DNA of 14,964 nt from an uncultured Pseudomonas sp. GTDB lineage: Bacteria > Pseudomonadota > Gammaproteobacteria > Pseudomonadales > Pseudomonadaceae. The translations under genes and the position numbers were made by a program. Each line of letters begins with the position of its first letter. Position 1 is the stretch's first letter. The notes beneath the pieces were generated by a model that worked only from the letters and a program-made list of their open reading frames with translations, ran no database searches and was not told the origin of the DNA. This document shows, piece after piece, positions 7,062 to 14,964 of the stretch. The stretch spans positions 1 to 14,964 of the forward strand of contig CALMID010000435.1 of assembly GCA_937863915.1 (NCBI GenBank), read 5' to 3'.

Positions 7062-7390
7062 GCAGTTACCTGTGGTTTGCTCTGGCGGCGTTCTTCGAGA
7101 TCGCCGGTTGCTACAGCTTCTGGTTGTGGCTGCGCCTGGAGCGTTCTTTCTGGTGGTGCCTGCCCGGGCTGTTCAGCCTGCTGCTGTTTGCCTTGTTGCT
7201 GACCCGTGCCGAGGCCGCCTTCGCCGGGCGCGCCTATGCCGCCTACGGCGGTGTCTATGTGGTGGCGGCGCTGGTCTGGCTGGCGCTGGTGGAGCGGCAG
7301 AAGCCGCTGCTCAGTGACTGGCTGGGCGTGGCCCTGTGCCTGCTCGGCGCGGCCATTCTGCTGCTGGGGCCGCGCTATTCGGCGTCCTGA
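7058..7390 (+). CDS. ynfA: YnfA/UPF0060-family four-helix membrane protein
   Basis: A 110-residue inner-membrane protein of the UPF0060 (YnfA) family, which resembles small multidrug resistance transporters. Four helices lie near 3-22, 32-49, 59-79 and 86-103. The family landmarks [18 protein letters not shown] near the start and [11 protein letters not shown] (58-68) are both present. YnfA members have been linked to export of cationic compounds in enterics, but the substrate here is unknown. The GTG at 7058 overlaps the preceding stop and gives the normal family length; an upstream TTG at 7025 would add 11 polar residues. The last 16 bases overlap the 3' end of yheU on the other strand. Confidence 0.88.
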   Translation: MSSYLWFALAAFFEIAGCYSFWLWLRLERSFWWCLPGLFSLLLFALLLTRAEAAFAGRAYAAYGGVYVVAALVWLALVERQKPLLSDWLGVALCLLGAAILLLGPRYSAS

Positions 7391-7629
7391 TCGCTCAGAT
7401 AATCTTCCAGCCACTCGCGCGGCACTTCACTGCGCAGCATCAGCTGGCACTGCTGGTGCTCGCTGTCGAAGGCAATCACCGCATCGCGGCGTTTCAGCGC
7501 CTGCTGCACACGTGCCACCCTCGTGGCCAGCGGCGTGTCGTCGCCGTTGTCGGTGCCTTCGCGGGTAACGAAGTCTTCGATCAGGCGTTGCAGGGTGTCG
7601 GCTTCGAGCATCTGGTAGGGGATCAGCAT
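7375..7629 (-). CDS. yheU: YheU/UPF0270 family protein
   Basis: An 84-residue acidic soluble protein. The N-terminal block [20 protein letters not shown] followed by VTREGTD is the hallmark of the UPF0270 (YheU) family; its function is unknown. A second short block [17 protein letters not shown] (48-64) and a C-terminal acidic tail complete it. It follows the hybrid kinase by 39 bases on the same strand, the pairing I recall for PAO1 PA3462-PA3463. The ribosome-binding site is weak (GAGA), and its initiation region is almost identical to that of the kinase. Its stop lies inside the end of ynfA. Confidence 0.88.
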   Translation of the reverse strand: MLIPYQMLEADTLQRLIEDFVTREGTDNGDDTPLATRVARVQQALKRRDAVIAFDSEHQQCQLMLRSEVPREWLEDYLSDQDAE

Positions 7630-7658
7630 GCGGCGGTCTCGGCGGTGCGGCGGCGCAG

Positions 7659-7668
7659 GGTGCCTGAG

Positions 7669-7677
<9 letters not shown>
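7659..7677 (-). other. 19-base perfect dyad across the kinase stop codon
   Basis: GGTGCCTGA-G-TCAGGCACC is a perfect inverted repeat that contains the TGA stop of the kinase. In RNA it gives an 8-bp stem with a 3-base loop, between the kinase and yheU. With no T run it is unlikely to be an intrinsic terminator; it may set the relative expression of the two genes. Confidence 0.55.
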
Positions 7678-10413
<2,736 letters not shown>

Positions 10414-10442
10414 GCAGCGGTCTCGATGAATTACGGCGACAA

Positions 10443-10484
10443 GGCCCTGCTGATCGCCGCGCTTGGGCGTGGCGCAGCAGGGTC
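10443..10484 (-). other. Long hairpin in the kinase leader / ppiA trailer
   Basis: Outer arms CCCTGCTG (10445-10452) and CAGCAGGG (10475-10482) enclose a second near-perfect stem CGCCGCGC / GCGTGGCG with loop TTGG. It lies 35 bases after the ppiA stop and ends 30 bases before the kinase ATG. The minus-strand side lacks a good T tract, so it may be a weak terminator for ppiA or a 5' leader structure of the kinase mRNA. Confidence 0.4.
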
Positions 10485-10491
10485 CTACAAC

Positions 10492-10497
10492 AGTCTA
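10492..10497 (-). promoter_or_regulatory. Candidate -10 element for the kinase gene
   Basis: Minus-strand TAGACT in the context CTAGACT. Transcription would start near 10485, exactly at the base of the hairpin at 10443-10484. No clear -35 is visible. Confidence 0.35.
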
Positions 10498-10518
10498 GTG
10501 CAGGGTCCGGGGCGCTGC

Positions 10519-11073
10519 TCAGAGACGGCTGGCGGCCTGGATCAGCACCGGTTCGTTCGGCACGTTCTGGTGCATGCCACGGTTGCCGGTCGGCACCTGG
10601 GCGATCTTGTCGAGCACATCGAGGCCGCGCACGACCTTGCCGAACACCGCGTAACCGGCGCTGCTGCCGCTGCGGTTGAGGAAGTCGTTGTCCTTGTGGT
10701 TGATGAAGAACTGGCTGGTGGCCGAGTCCGGATCGTTGGTGCGGGCCATGGCGATGCTGCCGCGCTCGTTGGCGAGGCCATTGCCGGCTTCGTTCTGGAT
10801 CGGCGCGCGGGTTTCCTTCTGCTGCATGTCGGCGGTGAAGCCGCCACCCTGGATCATGAAGTTGGGGATTACGCGGTGGAATACGGTGCCGTTGTAGTAG
10901 CCGGCATCGACGTAGCCGAGGAAGTTGGCCACGGTGACCGGCGCCTTGGCGTCGTCCAGTTCCAGTTCGATCTCGCCCAGCGAGGTGGTCAGCAGTACGT
11001 GCGGCTTGTCGGCGGCGAGCAGCTGGCCGCTGAGCAGCAGGGTGCAGGCAGTCATCATGAGGTGTTTGAGCAT
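10519..11073 (-). CDS. ppiA: Periplasmic cyclophilin-type peptidyl-prolyl isomerase
   Basis: A 184-residue cyclophilin that catalyses cis-trans isomerisation of prolyl bonds in exported proteins. The N-terminus (1-21, [17 protein letters not shown]) is a signal peptide, which places it in the periplasm and identifies it as PpiA rather than cytoplasmic PpiB. Active-site residues are visible: R67 in [14 protein letters not shown]72, M73, Q75 and the SQFFIN motif (120-125). The position equivalent to the cyclosporin-contact tryptophan is in GYAVFG, as usual in bacterial, drug-insensitive members. Its ribosome-binding site AAGGA overlaps the hydrolase stop codon, making it the last gene of a LysR-hydrolase-ppiA operon. 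Confidence 0.93.
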   Translation of the reverse strand: MLKHLMMTACTLLLSGQLLAADKPHVLLTTSLGEIELELDDAKAPVTVANFLGYVDAGYYNGTVFHRVIPNFMIQGGGFTADMQQKETRAPIQNEAGNGLANERGSIAMARTNDPDSATSQFFINHKDNDFLNRSGSSAGYAVFGKVVRGLDVLDKIAQVPTGNRGMHQNVPNEPVLIQAASRL

Positions 11074-11083
11074 GGGGCTTTCC

Positions 11084-11878
11084 TTAGGCAGGTTGGACGT
11101 GGCTGCGGATGAACTCCAGCAGGGTCTGGTTGAAACGTTCGGGTTGATCCAGCGGCGTGGCGTGGCGCGAGTCCTCGATCACCACCAGGCGGGCGTCGGG
11201 CAGTTCGCGTACGTAGGCTTCCTTGAGACTGACCGGCGTGTAGTCGCGGTCGGCGGTGATCACCAGGGTCGGGCAGTTGATGCGTGCCAGACGCTCACGC
11301 ACACCCCAGCCGATGATGGCATCCAGGCTGGCAAGGTAGGCGCGCTTGTCGTTCTCCGGCCAGCGCTGTTCGATCTTGCGCCGCAGATCGGCCTGTTCCG
11401 GTTTGGGGAAGAGCAGTTTGCCCAGCGCCTTGGCGATGGTGTCGAGGCTGAGCAGGCGCGACAGCAGCCAGCGCTTGCCGATTTCCACGCAGTCGCGCAG
11501 CGAGTGGGGTTTGACCTCGGGACCGCTGTTGACGATGGTCAGGCTCTGCAGCAGCTCCGGCCGGTCGACCCCGAGCTGGAAGCCGATCATGCCGCCCATG
11601 CTGATGCCCACCAGATGCACCTGGCTCAATCCCAGGTGCTCGATCAGCGCCGCCACATCGGCGGCGAAGGTGGCGATCCGGTAGCGCTGGCGCGGCTTGT
11701 CGGACTGGCCGTGGCCGCGCACATCCAGGGCAATCACCCGGTAGTGCTGGCTCAGTACGGGGATCTGGTACTCCCAGTCGCGGATGCTCGAACCCAGGCC
11801 GTGAACCAGCAGCAGCGGTTCGCCCTGGCCATATTCCTCGTAGTGCAGCTGGCAATCCTGGTGGGTGAAGTAGGGCAT
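11084..11878 (-). CDS. Alpha/beta hydrolase
   Basis: A 264-residue cytoplasmic alpha/beta-hydrolase-fold enzyme. The catalytic triad is S93 in the nucleophile elbow GISMGG, D212 in ADRDYTP and H239 in [11 protein letters not shown]; the oxyanion loop is HGLGSS (26-31). The DVRGHGQSD stretch (52-60) is typical of the esterase/lactonase/C-C hydrolase branch, such as 3-oxoadipate enol-lactonase-like proteins, but no catabolic genes accompany it, so the substrate is unknown. It starts nine bases after the LysR stop, and its AAGGA ribosome-binding site overlaps that stop. Co-transcription with the LysR gene suggests the regulator may respond to a compound related to the enzyme's substrate. Confidence 0.9.
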   Translation of the reverse strand: MPYFTHQDCQLHYEEYGQGEPLLLVHGLGSSIRDWEYQIPVLSQHYRVIALDVRGHGQSDKPRQRYRIATFAADVAALIEHLGLSQVHLVGISMGGMIGFQLGVDRPELLQSLTIVNSGPEVKPHSLRDCVEIGKRWLLSRLLSLDTIAKALGKLLFPKPEQADLRRKIEQRWPENDKRAYLASLDAIIGWGVRERLARINCPTLVITADRDYTPVSLKEAYVRELPDARLVVIEDSRHATPLDQPERFNQTLLEFIRSHVQPA

Positions 11879-11887
11879 GGGCTGTCC

Positions 11888-12814
11888 TTAGCTGATCAGT
11901 TGGGGAGCGGCATAGGCTGCATTCAGCGGCACGGCGTCGAAGGTGGTCAAGAGGTTGACCAGAATCTGCGTGGCCGGGCCCGGCGGTTTGCTCTTGTTGG
12001 CATACAGGTAGAAACGCGGGTGGCGGATGGCGCCCTGCTGCAGGGGCAGGATTTTCAGCAGCCCCTCGTGCAGCTCGCGCTCGATCAGGTGACGCGGCAG
12101 CCAGGCGAAGCCCAGGCCGCTAGCGACGAAGGTGGCGGCCGTGGCCAGGCTGCCGACCGTCCAGCGCTGTTCGGCGCCAAGCCAGCCGACATCCCGTGGC
12201 TGGGTGCGACCGCTGTCGCGGATCACCACCTGCAGCTGGGTTTCCAGGTCCTGAAAGGTCAGCTCGCGCTGCAGGCGATGCAGGGCGTGGTCGTGGTGGG
12301 CCACCGGGAGGAACTCCACGGCTTCCAGTTCGCGGCCCAGGTAGCCGGCAATCGACAGGCTGCTGATGGCCAGGTCGGTGGAACCTTCCAGCAACACTTC
12401 CTCGACCCCGGAGAGCACTTCCTCGCGCAGCTTGATGCGGCAGCCGCGGCTCTGCGGCATGAACGCCGCCAGGGCCTGCAGCAGGCGCGCGGTGGGGTAG
12501 GCGGCATCCACCACCAGACGCACCTCGGCTTCCCAGCCCTGTTCCATGTGCAGGGCCAGTTCCTCCAGCTGGCTGGCCTGGTTGACCAGCGGCCGCGAGC
12601 GGCGCAGCAGCACTTCGCCGGCCTCGGTGAGCACGGCCTTGCGTCCGTCGATACGCAGCAGCGGCACCCCCAGCTGTTCCTGCATGCGCGCCACGGTATA
12701 GCTGACCGAGGATTGCGAGCGGTGCAGCACCTCGGCGGCCTGGGCAAAGCCGCCATGGTCGACCACGGCCTGCAGGGTGCGCCACTGGTCGAGCGTTACG
12801 CGGGGAGCCTTCAT
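11888..12814 (-). CDS. LysR-type transcriptional regulator
   Basis: A 308-residue LysR-family regulator. The winged helix-turn-helix is at about 6-65 (TLQAVVDHGGFAQAAEVLHR then SQSSVSYTVARMQEQLG), followed by a substrate-binding domain (about 93-300). I take the ATG at 12814: GGAG lies seven bases upstream and the helix-turn-helix begins at the usual distance, whereas an upstream ATG at 12877 would add 21 non-homologous residues and overrun the divergent promoter. It heads an operon with the hydrolase and ppiA, and diverges from the small exported protein and azoR. LysR regulators often control the divergent gene, so the 74-base spacer is the probable operator. From memory, the syntenic PAO1 gene PA3225 has been reported to repress antibiotic-resistance functions; that is not shown by this sequence. 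Confidence 0.92.
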   Translation of the reverse strand: MKAPRVTLDQWRTLQAVVDHGGFAQAAEVLHRSQSSVSYTVARMQEQLGVPLLRIDGRKAVLTEAGEVLLRRSRPLVNQASQLEELALHMEQGWEAEVRLVVDAAYPTARLLQALAAFMPQSRGCRIKLREEVLSGVEEVLLEGSTDLAISSLSIAGYLGRELEAVEFLPVAHHDHALHRLQRELTFQDLETQLQVVIRDSGRTQPRDVGWLGAEQRWTVGSLATAATFVASGLGFAWLPRHLIERELHEGLLKILPLQQGAIRHPRFYLYANKSKPPGPATQILVNLLTTFDAVPLNAAYAAPQLIS

Positions 12815-12827
12815 CTTGCTTCTCCAT

Positions 12828-12869
12828 GGGCGCTGGTAATGCTGCCCCAGTACTTTTAATCTGGCGCCC
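12828..12869. promoter_or_regulatory. Candidate LysR operator in the divergent spacer
   Basis: Three alternating elements CTGG (12833-12836), CCAG (12847-12850) and CTGG (12861-12864) repeat every 14 bases, with A/T-rich sequence between the last two. They are enclosed by the inverted pair GGGCGC (12828-12833) / GCGCCC (12864-12869). Repeated half-sites fit a tetrameric LysR protein. The assignment is inference. Confidence 0.4.
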
Positions 12870-12888
12870 TCGTTCAAGGAGCTGCCCG

Positions 12889-13212
12889 ATGAAATCCGTC
12901 TGTCTTGCCCTGCTGTGCCTGCTGCCTGGTGTTGCCCTGGCTTATCCCATTGAAGTGGATAAGCAGATGAACGGTGCCGAAGTGTCCTACCAGACCATCG
13001 AGATCGACCATGACATGGCGGCCCTGGCGCTCTACAACCTGGGTGACAGCGCGGCGCAGTGCACGGCGGTGTTTCGCAACGGCCCGGAATCCGGGCGCAC
13101 GCGCAAAGCCGTGCTGCCGGGCCGCGGCGAGGCCAATCTGACGGTCAAGTTCAAACGCAGTGTGATTCGCCTGCGGATCAAGCTGACCTGCCAGCTCGCC
13201 GACAGCAAGTGA
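12889..13212 (+). CDS. Small exported protein of unknown function
   Basis: A 107-residue protein with a clean signal peptide (1-18, KSVCLALLCLLPGVALA, cleavage before YPIEV). The mature part is about 89 residues, basic toward the C-terminus, and predicted all-beta (alternating YQTIEIDHDMAALALYN and EANLTVKFKRSVIRLRIKL segments). It has exactly two cysteines, C58 and C101, which could form a disulfide in the periplasm. There is no lipobox. The ATG at 12889 has AAGGAG seven bases upstream; an earlier ATG at 12826 lacks a ribosome-binding site and would hide the signal peptide. I recognise the position as that of PAO1 PA3224 but know no function. It is divergent from LysR and likely under its control. 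Confidence 0.82.
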   Translation: MKSVCLALLCLLPGVALAYPIEVDKQMNGAEVSYQTIEIDHDMAALALYNLGDSAAQCTAVFRNGPESGRTRKAVLPGRGEANLTVKFKRSVIRLRIKLTCQLADSK

Positions 13213-13229
13213 CATGATTAATCGAATTT

Positions 13230-13273
13230 GATGATCTTTTAAAGCGGATTTTTGCGCTTTTTTATCGATCATC
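13230..13273 (+). terminator. Nested hairpin and probable terminator after the small exported protein
   Basis: The inner stem AAAGCG / CGCTTT (13241-13246, 13255-13260) runs into a T-rich tail. Outside it, a second perfect pair GATGATC (13230-13236) / GATCATC (13267-13273) extends the dyad. It is much more A/T-rich than its surroundings and starts 17 bases after the stop codon, so partial termination before azoR is likely. Confidence 0.6.
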
Positions 13274-13286
13274 TGTTGCGCACACT

Positions 13287-13321
13287 GGGCCCCATCGACA
13301 CACACCACCCCGATGGAGCCC
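13287..13321 (+). promoter_or_regulatory. Hairpin covering the azoR ribosome-binding site
   Basis: GGGC (13287-13290) pairs with GCCC (13318-13321) and CCATCG (13292-13297) with CGATGG (13311-13316), giving a 10-bp stem with one C-A mismatch and a 13-base loop. The Shine-Dalgarno GGAG (13315-13318) lies wholly in the 3' arm, four bases from the stem end and close to the ATG at 13325. Confidence 0.5.
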
Positions 13322-13324
13322 ACC

Positions 13325-13924
13325 ATGTCGCGTCTTCTCGTTGTTGAAAGCAGTGCCCGTCAGCAGGGCTCTATTTCCCGTCAGCTCACCGCCGAATTTC
13401 TCCAGCATTGGCAGGCCAGCCATCCGGCCGATCAGATCGTCCAGCGCGATCTGGCCAGCACCCGCCTGCCGCACCTGGATACCGACCTGCTGGGCGGCTG
13501 GATGAAGCCGGCTGCCGAGCAGACCCCCGCCGAGCAGGCGGCGCTGGCCCGCTCCAACGAGCTGACCGAAGAACTGCTGGCCGCCGATGTGCTGGTTCTG
13601 GCTGCACCGATGTACAACTTCGGCATCCCCAGCACCCTGAAAGCCTGGCTGGACCATGTGCTGCGCGCCGGGGTGACCTTCAAATACACCGAGACCGGCC
13701 CGCAGGGGCTGCTCACTGGCAAGCGCGCCATCGTCCTGACGGCCCGTGGCGGCGTGTACGCCGGTGGCCCGCTGGATCATCAGGAGCCGTATCTGCGTCA
13801 GGCGCTGGCCTTTATCGGCATTCATGACGTGCAGTTCATCCATGCCGAAGGGCTGAACATGGGTGAGGAGTTCCAGTTGCGCGGTCTGGCGACGGCGCGC
13901 GAGGCGATTGGCGCGGTCGCCTGA
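13325..13924 (+). CDS. azoR: FMN-dependent NADH-azoreductase
   Basis: A 199-residue flavodoxin-fold enzyme of the AzoR/AcpD family, close to the 201 residues of E. coli AzoR. It uses NADH and bound FMN to reduce quinones and azo compounds, and is usually a cytoplasmic homodimer. The FMN phosphate loop is at S9-S10...S16 (ESSARQQGSISRQL), the flavin-contacting PMYNFGIPSTLKAWLDHV motif at 95-112, and TARGG at 139-143. I chose the ATG at 13325 (GGAG six bases upstream) over an ATG at 13313 that would add four residues and overlap that ribosome-binding site. The position matches PAO1 PA3223 (azoR3) from memory. Translation may be controlled by the hairpin over its ribosome-binding site, and transcription by the nearby LysR protein. 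Confidence 0.93.
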   Translation: MSRLLVVESSARQQGSISRQLTAEFLQHWQASHPADQIVQRDLASTRLPHLDTDLLGGWMKPAAEQTPAEQAALARSNELTEELLAADVLVLAAPMYNFGIPSTLKAWLDHVLRAGVTFKYTETGPQGLLTGKRAIVLTARGGVYAGGPLDHQEPYLRQALAFIGIHDVQFIHAEGLNMGEEFQLRGLATAREAIGAVA

Positions 13925-13937
13925 AGCTCTCCTGCGG

Positions 13938-13979
13938 CCGGCTGCTCCGCCGGTCGCCCTGTCGGGGTCAGAACCCCGA
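13938..13979 (+). repeat. Two tandem hairpins downstream of azoR
   Basis: The first is CCGGC / GCCGG (13938-13942, 13949-13953) with a 6-base loop. The second is the perfect 7-bp TCGGGGT / ACCCCGA (13962-13968, 13973-13979) with loop CAGA. They stand just ahead of the terminator hairpin at 13985. Confidence 0.5.
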
Positions 13980-13984
13980 GCTTG

Positions 13985-14013
13985 CCGGTCTGTGTAAACA
14001 GGCCGGTTTTTTT
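13985..14013 (+). terminator. Intrinsic terminator of azoR
   Basis: An 8-bp stem CCGGTCTG / CAGGCCGG (one G-T wobble) with loop TGTAAA, followed directly by seven T. It separates azoR from the RarD-like gene. Confidence 0.9.
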
Positions 14014-14060
14014 ATGTCTGCTATGTTAAAAATACTGAACGCATTGTGCTGGGATTCTGC

Positions 14061-14081
14061 CCGGCCGACGGTGGCCGGAGG
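14061..14081 (+). promoter_or_regulatory. GC-only hairpin overlapping the RarD-like gene's ribosome-binding site
   Basis: CCGGCC (14061-14066) pairs with GGCCGG (14073-14078) around a 6-base loop. The Shine-Dalgarno GGAGG is at 14077-14081, so its first two bases are in the stem. The GTG start follows five bases later. Confidence 0.4.
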
Positions 14082-14086
14082 TTGTT

Positions 14087-14964
14087 GTGAAGTTGTCGGG
14101 TCAAGGGGTGGCGCTATCGCTGGCCTCGTCGTTCATGTTCGCCCTGATGCCGGGTTATGTGCGCTGGCTGGCACCGCTGGATGCCGTGCAGATTTTTGCC
14201 CAGCGCGTGCTGTGGTCGATCCCGGCCGTGCTACTGCTGGTATTGCTGATGCGCCAGTGGCCGGTGGTGCTGGCGGCCTTCCGGCGCCTGCGGCACGAGC
14301 CGCTGCTGTGGCTGGCATTGCCCCTGTCGGCGGCGATGATGGGCGTGCAGTGGGGCATCTTTCTGTGGGCGCCGCTGACCGGGCACATGCTGGAGGTGTC
14401 GCTGGGTTATTTCCTCCTGCCGCTGGTCATGGTGCTGGTCGGCCGCCTGTTCTATGGCGAACGTCTGCGCCCGCTGCAGCAGGTGGCGGTGGGCTGCGCC
14501 CTGCTGGGCGTGGCGCATGAGCTGTGGCTGACCGGTGCCTTTTCCTGGGTCACCCTGGTCTCCGCGCTGGGCTATCCGCCGTATTTCATGCTGCGCCGCT
14601 GGATGCGACTGGACGCCTTGTCCGGCTTCATTCTGGAAATGCTGGTGCTGGCGCCGCTGGCTATCGGCCTGATCCTCACCCTCGGTCGTGCCGATCTGCT
14701 GCAGCAGGCGCCACAGTTGGCCTGGCTATTACCGGGCCTGGGCCTGTTCAGTGCCCTGGCCTTCGGCGCGATGATGGCCGCCAGCCGTCTGCTGCCGCTG
14801 GGGTTGTTCGGCATTCTCAGCTATGTCGAGCCGGTGCTGCTGTTTGCCGCCTCGGTACTGTTTCTCGGCGAGCTGTTCAACCCGGCACAGCTGCTGACCT
14901 ACCTGCCGATCTGGCTGGCGGTGCTGCTTACCGGTTGGGACAGCGCGCGCCTGCTGCGCAAGCA
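14087..14964 (+). CDS. RarD/EamA-type drug/metabolite transporter (partial)
   Basis: This open frame runs from a GTG at 14087 to the right edge with no stop, showing 292 residues; RarD proteins are near 300, so only the tail is missing. It is very hydrophobic, with about ten helices arranged as two five-helix repeats. The RarD-like signatures are QRVLWSIP in helix 2 (39-46), LEVSLGYFLLPLVMVLVGRLF then YGERL (102-127), and the second-repeat LPLGLFGILSYVEPVLLF with FLGE (236-262). Proteins of this class export or import small metabolites; despite the name, chloramphenicol resistance is not established for most. The start is supported by GGAGG five bases upstream. It follows the azoR terminator, so it should have its own promoter; the A/T-rich stretch around 14023-14038 is the likely place, but I see no clear hexamer pair. 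Confidence 0.85.
   Translation, partial: MKLSGQGVALSLASSFMFALMPGYVRWLAPLDAVQIFAQRVLWSIPAVLLLVLLMRQWPVVLAAFRRLRHEPLLWLALPLSAAMMGVQWGIFLWAPLTGHMLEVSLGYFLLPLVMVLVGRLFYGERLRPLQQVAVGCALLGVAHELWLTGAFSWVTLVSALGYPPYFMLRRWMRLDALSGFILEMLVLAPLAIGLILTLGRADLLQQAPQLAWLLPGLGLFSALAFGAMMAASRLLPLGLFGILSYVEPVLLFAASVLFLGELFNPAQLLTYLPIWLAVLLTGWDSARLLRK

Noticed and set aside
10925..12859. A 644-codon plus-strand open frame across ppiA, hydrolase and LysR
   Set aside because: It spans three well-recognised minus-strand genes and their junctions and shows no domain of its own.
12815..12877. Longer LysR start at 12877
   Set aside because: It adds 21 residues before the conserved helix-turn-helix and consumes the divergent promoter region; the ATG at 12814 has a good GGAG.

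Overview
The window reads as chromosomal DNA of a Pseudomonas, most likely from the broad P. aeruginosa / P. oleovorans part of the genus. The evidence is high GC content with strong G/C bias at third codon positions, protein families typical of the genus, and gene order. From memory, the block LysR regulator, alpha/beta hydrolase, PpiA, small exported protein and azoreductase corresponds to PAO1 PA3225, PA3226, PA3227, PA3224 and PA3223. The yjcH-actP pair corresponds to PA3235-PA3234, and the hybrid kinase with its YheU neighbour resembles PA3462-PA3463. I saw no insertion sequences, integrases, CRISPR arrays, tRNA or rRNA genes, and no obvious base-composition break.

Layout, left to right. 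(1) On the minus strand, a GH17 glucanase-like membrane-anchored protein cut by the left edge, preceded by a small DUF2061 membrane protein. (2) A 268-base divergent control region, then the plus-strand acetate-uptake operon yjcH-actP, ending at a clear intrinsic terminator. (3) A plus-strand membrane GGDEF-EAL cyclic-di-GMP protein, then a short-chain dehydrogenase, then a two-gene unit (an unknown 142-residue protein translationally coupled to a YnfA-type membrane protein). (4) A minus-strand unit of a 914-residue 7TMR-DISM hybrid histidine kinase followed by yheU; yheU and ynfA converge and their 3' ends overlap by 16 bases. (5) A minus-strand operon LysR, hydrolase, periplasmic cyclophilin ppiA. 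(6) Divergent from LysR, a small exported protein, then an FMN-dependent azoreductase. (7) A RarD/EamA-like 10-TM transporter cut by the right edge.

Functional threads. Acetate scavenging is carried by ActP with its partner YjcH; no acs lies alongside as it does in enterics. Surface-lifestyle signalling is represented by a cyclic-di-GMP enzyme that looks competent in both halves, and by a RetS/LadS-class hybrid kinase that has no Hpt domain of its own. The LysR-azoR-PpiA cluster looks like a redox or stress-related accessory set.

Most of this is ordinary accessory and core genome. I did not find a clearly new multi-gene system. The second-look signals are regulatory: twin CGACTNNGGTCG sites in the actP promoter; hairpins that cover the ribosome-binding sites of azoR and the RarD-like gene; a near-identical initiation region in front of the kinase and yheU; strong clustering of the rare tetramer CTAG at putative -10 elements; and near-identical stop/Shine-Dalgarno junctions in the LysR operon. 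All promoter and hairpin calls come from reading by eye, without folding or database searches.
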